Of a stretch of DNA of 64,000 nucleotides, positions 35,699 to 46,400 are shown piece by piece. A program made the translations under genes and the position numbers. Source of the stretch: Blasia pusilla. Lineage: Eukaryota > Marchantiophyta > Marchantiopsida > Blasiales. The stretch is from assembly GCA_050084515.1 (NCBI GenBank), contig CM114272.1, forward strand, positions 40,796,001-40,860,000, in the 5' to 3' direction. The first letter of the stretch is position 1. Every line of letters begins with the position of its first letter. The notes below the pieces were generated by a model that saw only the letters and a list, made by a program, of their open reading frames with translations, was not told the origin of the DNA and made no database searches.

Positions 35699-36470
35699 AA
35701 TTGGAGATATTTTGGTACTTCTTGTCTCGTTGTTTGGATGCCATGAATTTGCATGGGATCGTGCGTGTTTGTGTGTGTGTTCGGTGACAGCGATGTATGT
35801 TGTGTAGCGATGTATATGCGCACGACAAATGTCATGTTTTTTAGGATAGATCAGTGAGATCTAGTAGAGCGCCTTCTTCAGTAGTGGAGGACATGCTCAA
35901 TAGGTTGAGGATGACCTGCTGAGGCCTTGGGAAACCTGAGAGAGGAGGTTTCCCATTCGTTCCGACTCATTTGGAGCCATATTGAGGAACTTACTATTTT
36001 AGGTAGGTACCATTTTGAATATATGATCGACTTTATATTTTTGGTAAGTGACCCTTGATCTCCTACATCAGGTCAAGAGCCAAGCAGGTGACTTGGGAGC
36101 ATAGGTTACCATGGAGAGAGCTTGGGAGAAGGGAGGGGTATACCTCAAGGAGAGAGAGCTTGAGAGCTCATTCTCTCTTTGTTGAACTTCTTGGCATGAG
36201 GCGGCGGAGCTTTGCCTTGTGTGTGTAACCCAAGCCTCTCATTAGGAGAATGGGTTTGGTTTGACATTGAGAGAGATATGTGAGAGTGCACACATGTAAG
36301 AACTATGGTGTTGTGAGAGAGATTGGATTTTATTTTAATTGGAGATATTTTGGTACTTCTTGTCTCGTTGTTTGGATCCATGAGTTAGCATGGGATCATG
36401 CGTGTTTGTGTGTGTGTTCAGTGACAACGATGTATGTTGTGTAGCGATGTGTATGCATATGATATTCTAA
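35699..36470 (+). repeat. 3' LTR of copy B (L4)
   Basis: Begins right after the purine tract with ttggagatattttgg. A segment of about 130 bases (35,699-35,828) precedes the core (35,830-36,335, matching L3) and is repeated after it (36,338-36,470). L2 has the same arrangement. It is unclear whether the LTR is 130+core+130 or whether the last segment is the start of a second, truncated LTR. Confidence 0.75.
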
Positions 36471-38834
36471 ATATAACAATACTAACTGTACTAGCAAGGT
36501 GCCCATGCTATGCTTTGTCTTCCTTTTCACATTAAAATGAGAATGGCTAAAGATGGAACCAATCCTTGTATTTATATCTAGCGACTATTGGATGATATGA
36601 AATCGTCACACCATATCATAATTATGCATGGGCCCGGTTAGAAATTTTGTTACATCAGCTCTTGTTTCGATGCATCTTGAAACAAGTAACTCCGATTCTC
36701 CCCAGACATTACTTTAGATTGTATGGACTACCCATGTTGAAAATGTGGGGACTATAGAGCATCAAGACTTAGTCTCGAGGTTGATACGCCTTGGAGCAGA
36801 GCGATGCATAATCACAGCCCTCAAGTAGAGGGCTCCGTTTTATTATGGCCCCTACTACTAGGCCATATTAATTTGTTCTCTCTCATGCTGCCAAGTACTA
36901 TGGTGGCATTTGGATGCTAAGTCGATTTTAAATGTTAAGTCTGAAAAATGCAAGTTATTATGTAGTAATTTCTCAACCTTCGGAAGTGAATGGAGATATG
37001 AGCCAAAATAAAGACATTTTGACTCACTTAGTGTTAGTATTTGTTTTCTCGTGAATATTATTCGAGCGGTGGGTAGAATATTTTGATTATGCGTCCATTT
37101 TTACACGCTTATCTTGTTAGCAAGTGAGGGATAGGGTCTTCAACTTCGTGCTCCGCATGTTATTGGGCTACTTATGGATTGGGACAGGGCTATCGCCTCT
37201 CCGACCTCTTTGGTCAGAGATTTCAACGGTTTAGTTTTAGATTATGTAGGATTTGTGATCCCGTGAAAAAATTGAGTGAAGCAAGTAGAAACGAAGAAGT
37301 CGTAAGTGCGTGTAGGTGGGGTTCATGTTCCACTATTTTGAAATGTTTTCAAAATTATTGGAGACAAGTGTCCAGCGATGTTAAGATCAACAATGAGAAG
37401 GTTTCAATTTCTCTTTGAATGTCAGATGTCGATAGCCATTCTACACCGGATTCGGATTTCACCGTGTCAAAGGATCGAACCGTTTACTCTCTTAATTCCA
37501 TTCCACTTTCTTGCTTTCCATACCGGGTTAATATATTTTTAGTATCTTGGTTTTTGGGTTAAAAAACCAAAAATCCAAGGCCGCATGTTGGTTTATGAAG
37601 TGAAGACCGGGATACGTTACGTGGTCCAACTTCACTACTAGAGCTCCGCTGCTCCCGGTTAGCATTTCCAACTGGAGGAACACGTGTCATCACGGGACGA
37701 CATGTTATTACAACATGTCAATCGTATATGTATTGCCATAAGAGGGGCTCCTCCCTTAACAATATGGATGAGCTATCTTGAGTGCGGGCATATATTAATA
37801 AAAAGGATGTTTATTTTTAATAATCAAATTTTTTGGTAGTAGAGGGAAGGATGTTAACACTATATCCAAGAAGGTCGAGTGTCAATATATGAAGTTCAAG
37901 AATGATTTTTTGAGGAGGAGGATAACTTACACGCACTTGGTAACACATACTTGTTTGGGCCCAATTTGGAGTAGATACTATTTAGAGAAATACATCATTC
38001 AATTTTTGTGTGGAATTTTTTGATTAAAAGAGATAGATTTTGATGTGGTATTTTAGTTTTAGGTTGGTAAAATGTTTGTATAGCTCATATAGGGATGCCT
38101 CACAGAGAGTGAAGTGGATAAACCTTTGGGAGAGAAGAGCTTATTCGTTCATTATCAAGGCCTACTAGCATTGAAGCACATAAAAAAAAAAACTGCTTTC
38201 ATCGATGGACTAGTGGGAGGATTGGTTTCTTGGATGACTAATTGTGACCTATTTAAGTGTGAAGAAATCCTTCCAAAAGAGATTGATCCTATGGGCATTT
38301 ACAAGCACCTTACTAGTTTTTAGTGTTATCCATGCAAATGACTCACTAATATAACTACTTTTCCAATATTATAGGTTGTTTTGTTACATACTAGTGCACG
38401 CCCATGCAATGCACATATTATCAATGGATAATCTAAAATATTAATCAACTGCACTGACTTTTCTAATCCCCAAAAATTGTTAAATGACCTTTTACATAAA
38501 CTTTGAATGATCTTACTAGTTGAGAAGAGAGAGGTGTTAGAAAATTAAAAGGGTATTCTCCAAGAATGATAATATAAAATAGATGCAAATCATTCATAAA
38601 TGAAATTTTATATCATTATTGGAGATTGTAAGTTTAATTTATAAATACCACTTTTTGGGACACTCTATCCTTTTAACCAATAAGATTGCTCTTTCTCTTA
38701 ATAGCCCACATGATTATTTGACTGATCTTTTAACCAATAGGATTATTCTAAATTTATTGAAATTTTTAACTAAAAGTAGTAAATTAATGAAATTAAGAAT
38801 AATGAATTGAAATTATATCTCGTTGAAAAAACAT
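36471..38834. other. AT-rich intergenic region
   Basis: No protein domain recognised. ORFs at 37,179-37,418 and 38,114-38,323 have no motif. Two related short segments, 36,488-36,516 and 38,389-38,412, share an actag-GTGC-gCCCATGC-atGC pattern that in plants often marks ends of unclassified transposable elements. Confidence 0.45.
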
Positions 38835-38862
38835 AGTTGGCACGGAGATTTCCGTGCCAACT
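38835..38862. repeat. Perfect 12-base hairpin at a composition boundary
   Basis: Arms agttggcacgga (38,835-38,846) and its exact reverse complement (38,851-38,862) with a 4-base loop gatt. It marks the sharp change from AT-rich intergenic DNA to the CpG-rich island. Confidence 0.9.
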
Positions 38863-40656
38863 AAATCGGCCGCGAACGCCCCACCCTCGATATTCATATT
38901 TCGAAGTAAAGTCTACGGTATACGGCACTCCGTTTTCGGGACGATCATGTGGACACGACGGTCCCATAGCGCCCAAGGGAGTGGTCCTTGTGGAGATCTT
39001 GTTTTTACGTGTGGACGGATGTGGTAAGAGGTGGGCGATTGCGGCAGTCGTAGCTACTGTTTGAAGGGAATCCGCACTGTTCAGATTTGGTCATGGTGGC
39101 TGCTGGTCGGAGACGGTGGCCGGCGAAGGTGCGGGCAGCCATGGACGGACAAGAATATGACGGCGTGCAGTTTGGACTCTGTGGCAGAGGAGCCGACGGA
39201 CATCGCCTGCGGTTACGCGTTTAGGGTGACAAAGCACTGGAACGCCGGGCAAGCGGGCAGGGGTCGACCGAAGCTTCTTCAGAGCCGACACCCTCAGTTC
39301 GAAATGAAAGGAAAGACCGGCCGCAACACAGCGATTCCCTTCCCTTCCTCTCTCAGAACCCGGCGATTCTATTACCAGCGGATAAAGAATCGGCGACCGT
39401 CGACAGTCTCCTTGGCCCCGCCCCGCTCCCCGCTCGCCCCCGCCGTGATGGGAGAATGTCCCAGCGGTCAAACAGGGGGGTCCCAAGGAAGGTTTGGTGG
39501 CTTGCGGAAGGGAGGGAACAGGGGTTCAGTGAGTCTACAGCAAAGCCTCCTTCTCTCCCCTCGCCCTCCCGCATTCTCGCTCCCCTTCTGGTCAGGCCTG
39601 TTGTACTCTGCGTGTATAGACTGCCGTTTCAGCGCCAGAGCGCTGCTAGAAGTCGAGTTGTTGCAAAGAGGGTGGGAGAGGGCGCAGCTAGCGAAGCGGG
39701 AAGTTTGTAGTGTGTAAAGTATGTGATGAGGAAAGAGAGAGAGCTGGAGGAAAGGGTACGCGATGTTTTTTCAACCAGGGAGGGTTGAAGAGAGCGGCTG
39801 GCCGTGGGAGATCAGCGGATTAGATTTCTGCATTTATTTTTTTCAATATTGTTTTTCCGGAGTCGACGTCGCAGGAGAGCGAGCTTAGCTTAGCTTTCGT
39901 GCTGTAAGCGGCCATCCATGGCTCTAGATAATTCGATGTTCGTCAGCCTGAAAATTGGGACCGGGAGAGAGTGAGTTCTCAGCTACCGGAAGCAGTCGTT
40001 GATGCAAAGAAATGCGCTTGGGCTCTTGAGGTGGCCTGTCCTGCAGCTATATTGAGAAGATAGGGAGTGGGAGATAGAGACGTGAAGACGGGGTTCACTG
40101 CTAATGCATGTGGCCGAGGAATAATCGAGGGCGTGAAGAGAATCGAGTGATCCTCGACAGTGTCGGCTGCGGAGTAGTCCAGCGACTTCTCCTGCGGTAA
40201 GATAGATGCGTTCTCTCATACATGTGGGGGATGAGAGCGGTAGAAAGATTTTACTGACCGCCATCGAGTGAACTTCGCCATCCAGGTTAGGGCTGTAGCT
40301 TGTTTTCTTGTTTTTACGGTGCTGTCCAAGGCAGGATTGTAAGCTGCATGTCACTTCACCGATGAGCGAGTTTCGACGAGGCCCTCTTGAAAGTTATCAC
40401 TTCATGGCCCACATGGCTGGTACGGGTGGTTAGAGGAGGGAGTGAAATGTGCCTGAGGATGTTTGTAGGGTTGGAGTCACAGAGGAGGCAGACAAAGTCG
40501 TCGATGTCGGCAATGAATGCAATTGTCATGTAGTTTCTGCTGAGATCACCCTTCCCGGGAGTTTGGATGTGGTCACCTGAATTTATGGGTCTGAAGTCGT
40601 GAGTCCTTGCGAGATAAAAGATCACGTGAGAAGAAGGTCATACAAACAGGGGAGAG
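38863..40656 (+). promoter_or_regulatory. CpG-rich promoter and leader region of the receptor kinase gene
   Basis: Composition changes abruptly to GC- and CpG-rich for about 0.9 kb and then stays moderately rich up to the kinase start codon. I see no TATA box that I would defend. Several open frames (38,837-39,717 plus; 39,091-39,574 minus) are long because the DNA is GC-rich, carry no domain and overlap each other. The stretch is best read as promoter plus a long 5' untranslated leader. Upstream ATGs occur before the kinase start and could dampen translation. A separate small gene here cannot be excluded. Confidence 0.45.
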
Positions 40657-42555
40657 ATGTCTTTGGGGAATCCAGGGTTGTTCTGGTTGCTGCTCTTGGT
40701 TGCGGTTACTCCGACTTGGGTTCTCTGTCAAGGAGACTTGGATTGTCTGAAAGAGTTCAAATCTTCGGTGGATGACCCAACAAGGTATCTTGATAGCTGG
40801 AACTTCTCCAATCCTAGTGTGAATATTTGCGAATTCATTGGCGTGACATGCCTTCACAACAACGAGCCTAAAGTATACGCTCTTAAGCTTCCGGTTGCCT
40901 CTCTTTCGGGATCGTTTCCGAAAGGGCTGGAAAATTGCTCTTTCCTCACCACGTTGGATTTGTCGGGCAATAGCTTCAGTGGCCCCATTTCGACGACTCT
41001 ATGCAAAGATGTCCCCTACTTGGTTTCCATACACTTGGAGGACAATAATTTCGATGGAGGAATACCTAATAGTCTGGGGAATTGTGGATACCTGAATGAG
41101 CTGTTCCTGGAGCTCAATCAACTGACAGGGCCAATCCCTGACTCTATTGGGAATCTGGTCCGGTTGAGAGCCTTCAACGTATCCAACAACAAGTTATCTG
41201 GTCCGATACCCTACGCCCTGAGCCTGAAATTTAACGACACCACGGCATACGCTAACAATGGCAAACTTTGTGGTGCTCCTCTGGTGGGGAAATGCTCTAG
41301 TTCTTCTTCTAAGAACACAGGGCTGATCATCGGCATCGCTGTCGGAGCGGCTGTGGCTTTGGTTACAGTGGTTGCTGTTATTGTGTGGTGGTGGCTCATG
41401 TCCCGGCCTCTTGGTTACTACTCCCGGCGGGATGAAAATCGCTGGATTAAGCGAATCAAGGCGCCAAAGTCCATCATCGTGTCCATGTTCGAGAAACCCT
41501 TGGTGAAGATCAAGTTGTCCGACTTGATGGCTGCCACAGATGACTTCAGTCCAGCGAATGTCATCGCCTCTGGTAGGACGGGAACTGTGTACAAGGGTAC
41601 GCTGTCGGATGGGTCGGTTATGGCTATCAAGAGGTTGCAAGTCACTCAACACTCTGACCGACAGTTCCGGGCAGAGATGGAGACCCTGGGTAGGTTGAAA
41701 CATCGAAATCTGGTTCCGCTGCTGGGCTACTGCATTGCAGGAACGGAGCGTTTGTTAGTGTACAAGCATATGCCTAATTACAGCTTACAGGACCATCTCA
41801 GGGGTACTGTAAAAGACAGATACGATGAGTTTTCTGAATCAGTCGATGCAGAAAAGGGCTTCGAGAATGGTAGTCACGCTCCAGAGAAGCGCCCGGAGAA
41901 GAAATTGGATTGGGAGACCCGTTTGAAGATAGCCATTGGGTCCGCCAGAGGCTTGGCCTGGCTCCATCATTCCTGCAACCCTCGCGTCATCCACCGGAAT
42001 ATCAGCCCAAGCAGCATACTCCTGGACGAAGAATTCGAGCCCAAGATCTCCGATTTCGGCCTAGCTCGGCTCATGAATCCTGTGGATACCCATATCAGCA
42101 CGTTCATCAACGGCGACTTTGGAGACGTCGGCTACGTGGCCCCTGAATACGTGCGCACTTTGGTTGCGACTGTGAAAGGCGATGTTTACAGTTTTGGCGT
42201 TGTGCTCCTTGAGCTAATCACAGGGCAGAAGGCCGTAGATGTTACAGACGAAAATTTCAGGGGCAACCTGGCCGAGTGGGTCATGTTCTTGAGTCATACG
42301 GGCCATGTTGCCTGTGCTATCGACAAGTCTCTGAATGGTCTAGACAAAGACGACGAGCTTCTGCAGTTTCTCAAGATCGGTGCCAGCTGCGTAGTTCCTG
42401 CACCCAAAGAGCGACCGTCTATGTACGAGGTCTTCCATATGCTACGTGCTATTGGTGAGGAGTATCATTTCACTGATCAAAACGATGAGATTGTTCTTGC
42501 AGCAAGCACAGGCGGAGATGCAGACGAGACAGAGCTGATTGTATCTAAATCATAG
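40657..42555 (+). CDS. BIR1: LRR receptor-like kinase of the BIR (BAK1-interacting) type, HRN pseudokinase-like
   Basis: Plasma-membrane receptor kinase, 632 aa, single uninterrupted frame. Order: signal peptide (1-25, LLLLVAVTPTWVLCQ), LRR N-cap with Cys pair, about five LRRs (85-190), a short Ser-rich juxtamembrane stretch, transmembrane helix (223-247), kinase domain (about 298-600). The APPROACH is family recognition: the short ectodomain and the catalytic block RVIHRNISPSSILL, SDFGLARLMNPVDTHISTF, NGDFGDVGYVAPEY match Arabidopsis At5g48380/BIR proteins, which bind BAK1-type co-receptors and restrain immune signalling. VAIK Lys325 and DFG Asp466 are kept, but HRD is HRN (446-448) and the first glycine of the P-loop is Ala304, so catalysis is probably weak or absent. 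An acidic insert of about 30 residues (384-415) precedes helix E. The ATG is chosen because it starts the signal peptide. Orthology to BIR1 and not to a BIR paralogue is not certain. Confidence 0.88.
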   Translation: MSLGNPGLFWLLLLVAVTPTWVLCQGDLDCLKEFKSSVDDPTRYLDSWNFSNPSVNICEFIGVTCLHNNEPKVYALKLPVASLSGSFPKGLENCSFLTTLDLSGNSFSGPISTTLCKDVPYLVSIHLEDNNFDGGIPNSLGNCGYLNELFLELNQLTGPIPDSIGNLVRLRAFNVSNNKLSGPIPYALSLKFNDTTAYANNGKLCGAPLVGKCSSSSSKNTGLIIGIAVGAAVALVTVVAVIVWWWLMSRPLGYYSRRDENRWIKRIKAPKSIIVSMFEKPLVKIKLSDLMAATDDFSPANVIASGRTGTVYKGTLSDGSVMAIKRLQVTQHSDRQFRAEMETLGRLKHRNLVPLLGYCIAGTERLLVYKHMPNYSLQDHLRGTVKDRYDEFSESVDAEKGFENGSHAPEKRPEKKLDWETRLKIAIGSARGLAWLHHSCNPRVIHRNISPSSILLDEEFEPKISDFGLARLMNPVDTHISTFINGDFGDVGYVAPEYVRTLVATVKGDVYSFGVVLLELITGQKAVDVTDENFRGNLAEWVMFLSHTGHVACAIDKSLNGLDKDDELLQFLKIGASCVVPAPKERPSMYEVFHMLRAIGEEYHFTDQNDEIVLAASTGGDADETELIVSKS

Positions 42556-43400
42556 TGGATAGGCCGCTTGATACTTTTTGGCCTTGAAAGCAATTGGTGG
42601 GTGGTGCCCGGGGCTTTGTTTCTCGCTTGCAAGACGAACTCGGAGCAGGTGGACAACAAACAGTTCATGATCTTGTAATTTTATCTATCAAACAATGCTC
42701 TTCAGCTGTACGAGGTTCCAAGGCCACCTCCTGCTTTACCGCCCAGTCAGTCACTTTTCCTTTGTTTCTGTTCCAATCCTTCACGCAACGAAGTAGATGC
42801 ACGACTTCGGGCTCTTTTGATTCACTAGTGCTATTCATACGAACTCGACCTTGGAGGTGCAATAGTAAAGTAGCTGGGTATGAGCCGTGATGACGAGGGT
42901 ACCAATACCCATGACCTCCCTAAAACGGGAGTGCTGTGAGAAGGTTGAAGTGAGTATTTTCGGCAGTCCATTTAAGCACCTCCTTTTGTTGGAGTTTGTA
43001 GAGTGCCTGTGCGCACTGGTGGGCACAGCCTCTCTGCTATTTCTCGCCATTGTGACTGGGAGATAAGCAGTAAGACTTTTCCGAAGATATCGGACCTCGT
43101 TGGTGCATGCTGAGTACTTAATAGCTAGCTTCTATCCATGCATTTTGAGCGAACTGCATGAATCTCTTCCTGCTTGCGTCCAGAGGAAAATTCCACTTGA
43201 AGTGGATATGAGCTCCTCTTGTCCATTTTCTAGTTGCATAAGGGATACATCCTTCGGTTTCAAAAGCCAGCCAGTACGCCACAAGTATTACAGAAGAGAC
43301 ATGATCCTAGGGGCACTGTAAAAAGTACAACCAGTCCACCATCCACTGCTTTGAATCTTTTGATCAGATATTAAGCTCCATAGTGTTCTGGGAGCTGTCA
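42556..43400 (+). other. Probable 3' untranslated region of the receptor kinase gene
   Basis: No coding domain. T-rich stretches follow the stop. I found no canonical AATAAA that I would assign; an aatagtaaa-like element at about 42,861 is a weak candidate. Confidence 0.35.
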
Positions 43401-46400
43401 TTTTCTTGAATGTCTTTGCATTCAGGCTTTTCTCCTCGTGTGCTTGTCTTGCCTGTTTCTACAGAGATTTATTTATTTGTTTAGGATAGTACCACTCTCT
43501 ACTGCTGTTTCCTTGGAATTGATGAAGCGCATAGAAATCTTTGTGACATGATTGTTTGCATACGCCTCTTGATTCTTATTGTGAGATATCTTTGAAGCTG
43601 ATCGAGCAAGTCTCCTGGAAGTACTTACAAAACTAATGCTTCCGGGTTGAGAGAAGCTGTCACTTTTGAAAGCCGAAAGCCATAGTAAGTCAGAATCCTG
43701 AGGCTTGTTACTGACCTATGAAGGAGGTATCACTCTAAAGGGCTGTGAGAAAATAGCCCCATGGGTAGAGAGAAAAGAGCACTCGGTTGGGAGAAATATC
43801 AAATTCTCTACTGATGTAGAGATTTTGATAATTGGGATAACGTGAAGACTCCACAGGTGACAGGGAGGTGTGGTTAAAATCCTTAGTGCCGAAATATATT
43901 ACAAATATCGCGTAGGTAAGAAGCCAGAAAACGAGATTTTTATTTGCTGTTCATTTGGCGTCTTCACTTTGGATGTAGAAAGCCGAAGATAAGGTGACAC
44001 TTGCATACACATGAACACTGGAGACTCCTATAACCCCAATACTTCATAAATCCAATTACCTGTCAGTGCCCGACCGATCGAGCACTTATGTTCTAATTCT
44101 TGGATTCGCAGTCCGCTAGAGCAGTCCATCGCAGTGGTACTGCTTCTAGGTTCCATCACCCGCAGAGCAGTAGGCGATCAGGGTTACGTATCATCGGAGG
44201 GCATCAGCTTCCGAAGTCTTTTCATCCGTGATGAGCTCGGAGAGATTTAAAGATTACTACATGAGGAGGTCGGAGAGATTTAAAGACTAAGACGATTTTT
44301 TCGCCGTGGTCACCGATCTTCGAACGACGATTGCAAAGCAAGTGCTTGATCAGTAGCCATTGGCTAGCGGCCGAAAACCTGCGGACAACGATTGGCTGGT
44401 AAAAGCTCGGCTGACCGGCATAACCAAAGATCTGAAGAAATTTCAATTTCTGCGGAAATTGCTTGACTGCGGAGCATATGCCACCGACACACGAGAAGCC
44501 CCCTGCAATATCTCCGTTCATCCCGTCATCCACAATCTGCTGCATCAATGGCTGTCAGCACGGATGCTCCTATAAGCTCACCTCGGATCCCTCTGGCTGC
44601 CCGTTCTCCCCTTTGTCCGGGATTCCTACTCTTCAGCGTTGTAGACATTTATTCTTAAGCTACCTCTAAGGGCACTCTAGTAGGCTAAGGGCACTCTAAT
44701 ATCAAAGTGATTTGGTGTCACTGCAATTGTCGTAAGATTTGGGATTTTTTCTTATCGCACAGACATACTTTTAGGTCTCAGGTTAGTCCGTAGATTTCAC
44801 CTCCCAAATTCCGTCGAGAATAAACGAATAGGCTATCGCAGTATTTTTGTTTCCTCGGCAAAGATGTTTTAGGTTTCACACTGCAGTACGCCGTCGGCAA
44901 GACGTACCTCGCCGCTAAATTCCGTGGAGCATACATGAAAACAAATTTAGTTCCTTGGTTAACCCTCCTCCCTCCTTGGACCATCAATTTCCGTTGAGAA
45001 TAAACTAAACAAAACGGGAAAAAAATATAGGGTATGAAGAGTATAGGCAGTTTGCTAGTGCAAATTGTCTTCCTCACTTTAAATAACACAACCTAGACAT
45101 TGTCTCCCCTTGGCCATATCGGGCTAACCAACCTAATCTAGGTGTGGTTAGCCAGGTAACCTAAACTTTCCAGTAGGCACAATACCCAAGGTTGGATAAT
45201 GAGGAAAAAAATGAAAGCCATTACTTGTATACGAGTTCCATGTTTTGGAATTGCTAATTGATTCATGTAGGAATCAAGTTTTTCTCTAACTTTATTGACT
45301 CATATAGTGACTAGGTTTGTAGAAATCTGAAGAAATGATGAGGTTTACGGTACGTAGCATAAGAAAGTGTCTAAATCTCACACGGAAAAGTTTCCACAAT
45401 GAGTGTGCACCCTACTCCATGCGTAGACGGAGAAGGAAATTCTTGCCAAATTCTTCACTGTACAATATTCATCCATCAACATTGTAGGTAATTAGAAGCC
45501 TCACCCCCCTACTCATGAGGCAAAACATTAGGTGCGGTCTACTTCCCTACTCATGTAGCAAATAGAAAAGACAATTCAAACAATATTTTTGTTGAATTGA
45601 GACTCATCAACAATTTTGGTTCAAAAGCCTTGCTCCACATCACTGAACATGTAAGGCCTTGTATGTTTTATAATTGCACACCCGAACACCTAAACGTTTG
45701 GTCTATCCATCAATTGCATGCTTGTGGCCTTCTATTTAGACTTGCCATATAGTGGCCAATTCTAGGTTGCCAAATGCAAGTTAACCCAACCATTCATATT
45801 CCCACATACAATGCCTTTCCTCGAACCAATTTTGTAATGATATGAAGTAATGAACCTATCCTACTGGTGACCTAAATAGCAGGTTGTTGAGCAAAGTGGT
45901 GTGGATGGAGGTTGGGAAGTGGATATTTTAGAATAGTCGTGAAGTTTACCAAAACAACCTTAAGATTCCCTATATTATGGTAGGTGATAGAAGGTAATTT
46001 ATACCTCAACATAGACATGCCCTAAATTCCCAACCCAAGCTATTTCAATTGCAGTTACTTATGCAATAGCTTACAATAGTCATGCCAATGGGCAATCTTT
46101 GTAATACACCACGCCATTCAACAGATGAATCAACCCACCATAGGGTATAATATTATCATTGATTTAGTATAAAACATACTAAACCTAAAAACCACCCTAA
46201 TTGTAAGTTGCGTACTTTTTGAGGAGGCCTCATTCCACTCATTTTGCAATCTTTCTTGATAAGTAGTAGCACCTTTTTTGAATTGTTTAAATCCATATTC
46301 AGTTTTGGTGGGTAGGGAATAAGGCATTTTTGTGGCAAGGCCCAAGCAATTTAGAATGTTGATAAAATGGAAACATTAATAAGACATCCGCTTACTACAT

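Larger units (their letters stand above)
26134..36470 (+). mobile_element. Copy B: Ty3/gypsy retrotransposon encoding a DNA methyltransferase and a PHD finger
   Basis: An about 10.3-kb element in plus orientation: 5' LTR, leader, gag with a CCHC-like knuckle, retropepsin, C5-DNA methyltransferase, reverse transcriptase, RNase H, zinc-binding and catalytic integrase, SH3-like tail, PHD finger, purine tract, 3' LTR. The RT-RNase H-integrase order defines Ty3/gypsy. The extra enzyme lies between protease and RT, and the PHD finger takes the place at the C-terminus where chromoviruses carry a chromodomain. Protease (after a 19-base duplication), methyltransferase and RT share one reading frame, separated only by single stop codons. 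Inactivating changes are present in gag, protease, RT, integrase and PHD, so this copy is not autonomous. Copy A has the same order. Confidence 0.85.

Noticed and set aside
39031-39717. 228-aa ORF upstream of the receptor kinase
   Set aside because: Open because the DNA is GC-rich. An antisense ORF of similar quality overlaps it and no domain is visible. Treated as leader or promoter.
41194-41703. 169-aa antisense ORF within the receptor kinase
   Set aside because: Shadow of the kinase coding strand.
44090-44180. tRNA-like sequence
   Set aside because: No cloverleaf with paired acceptor arm and TTCGA-type loop could be built.
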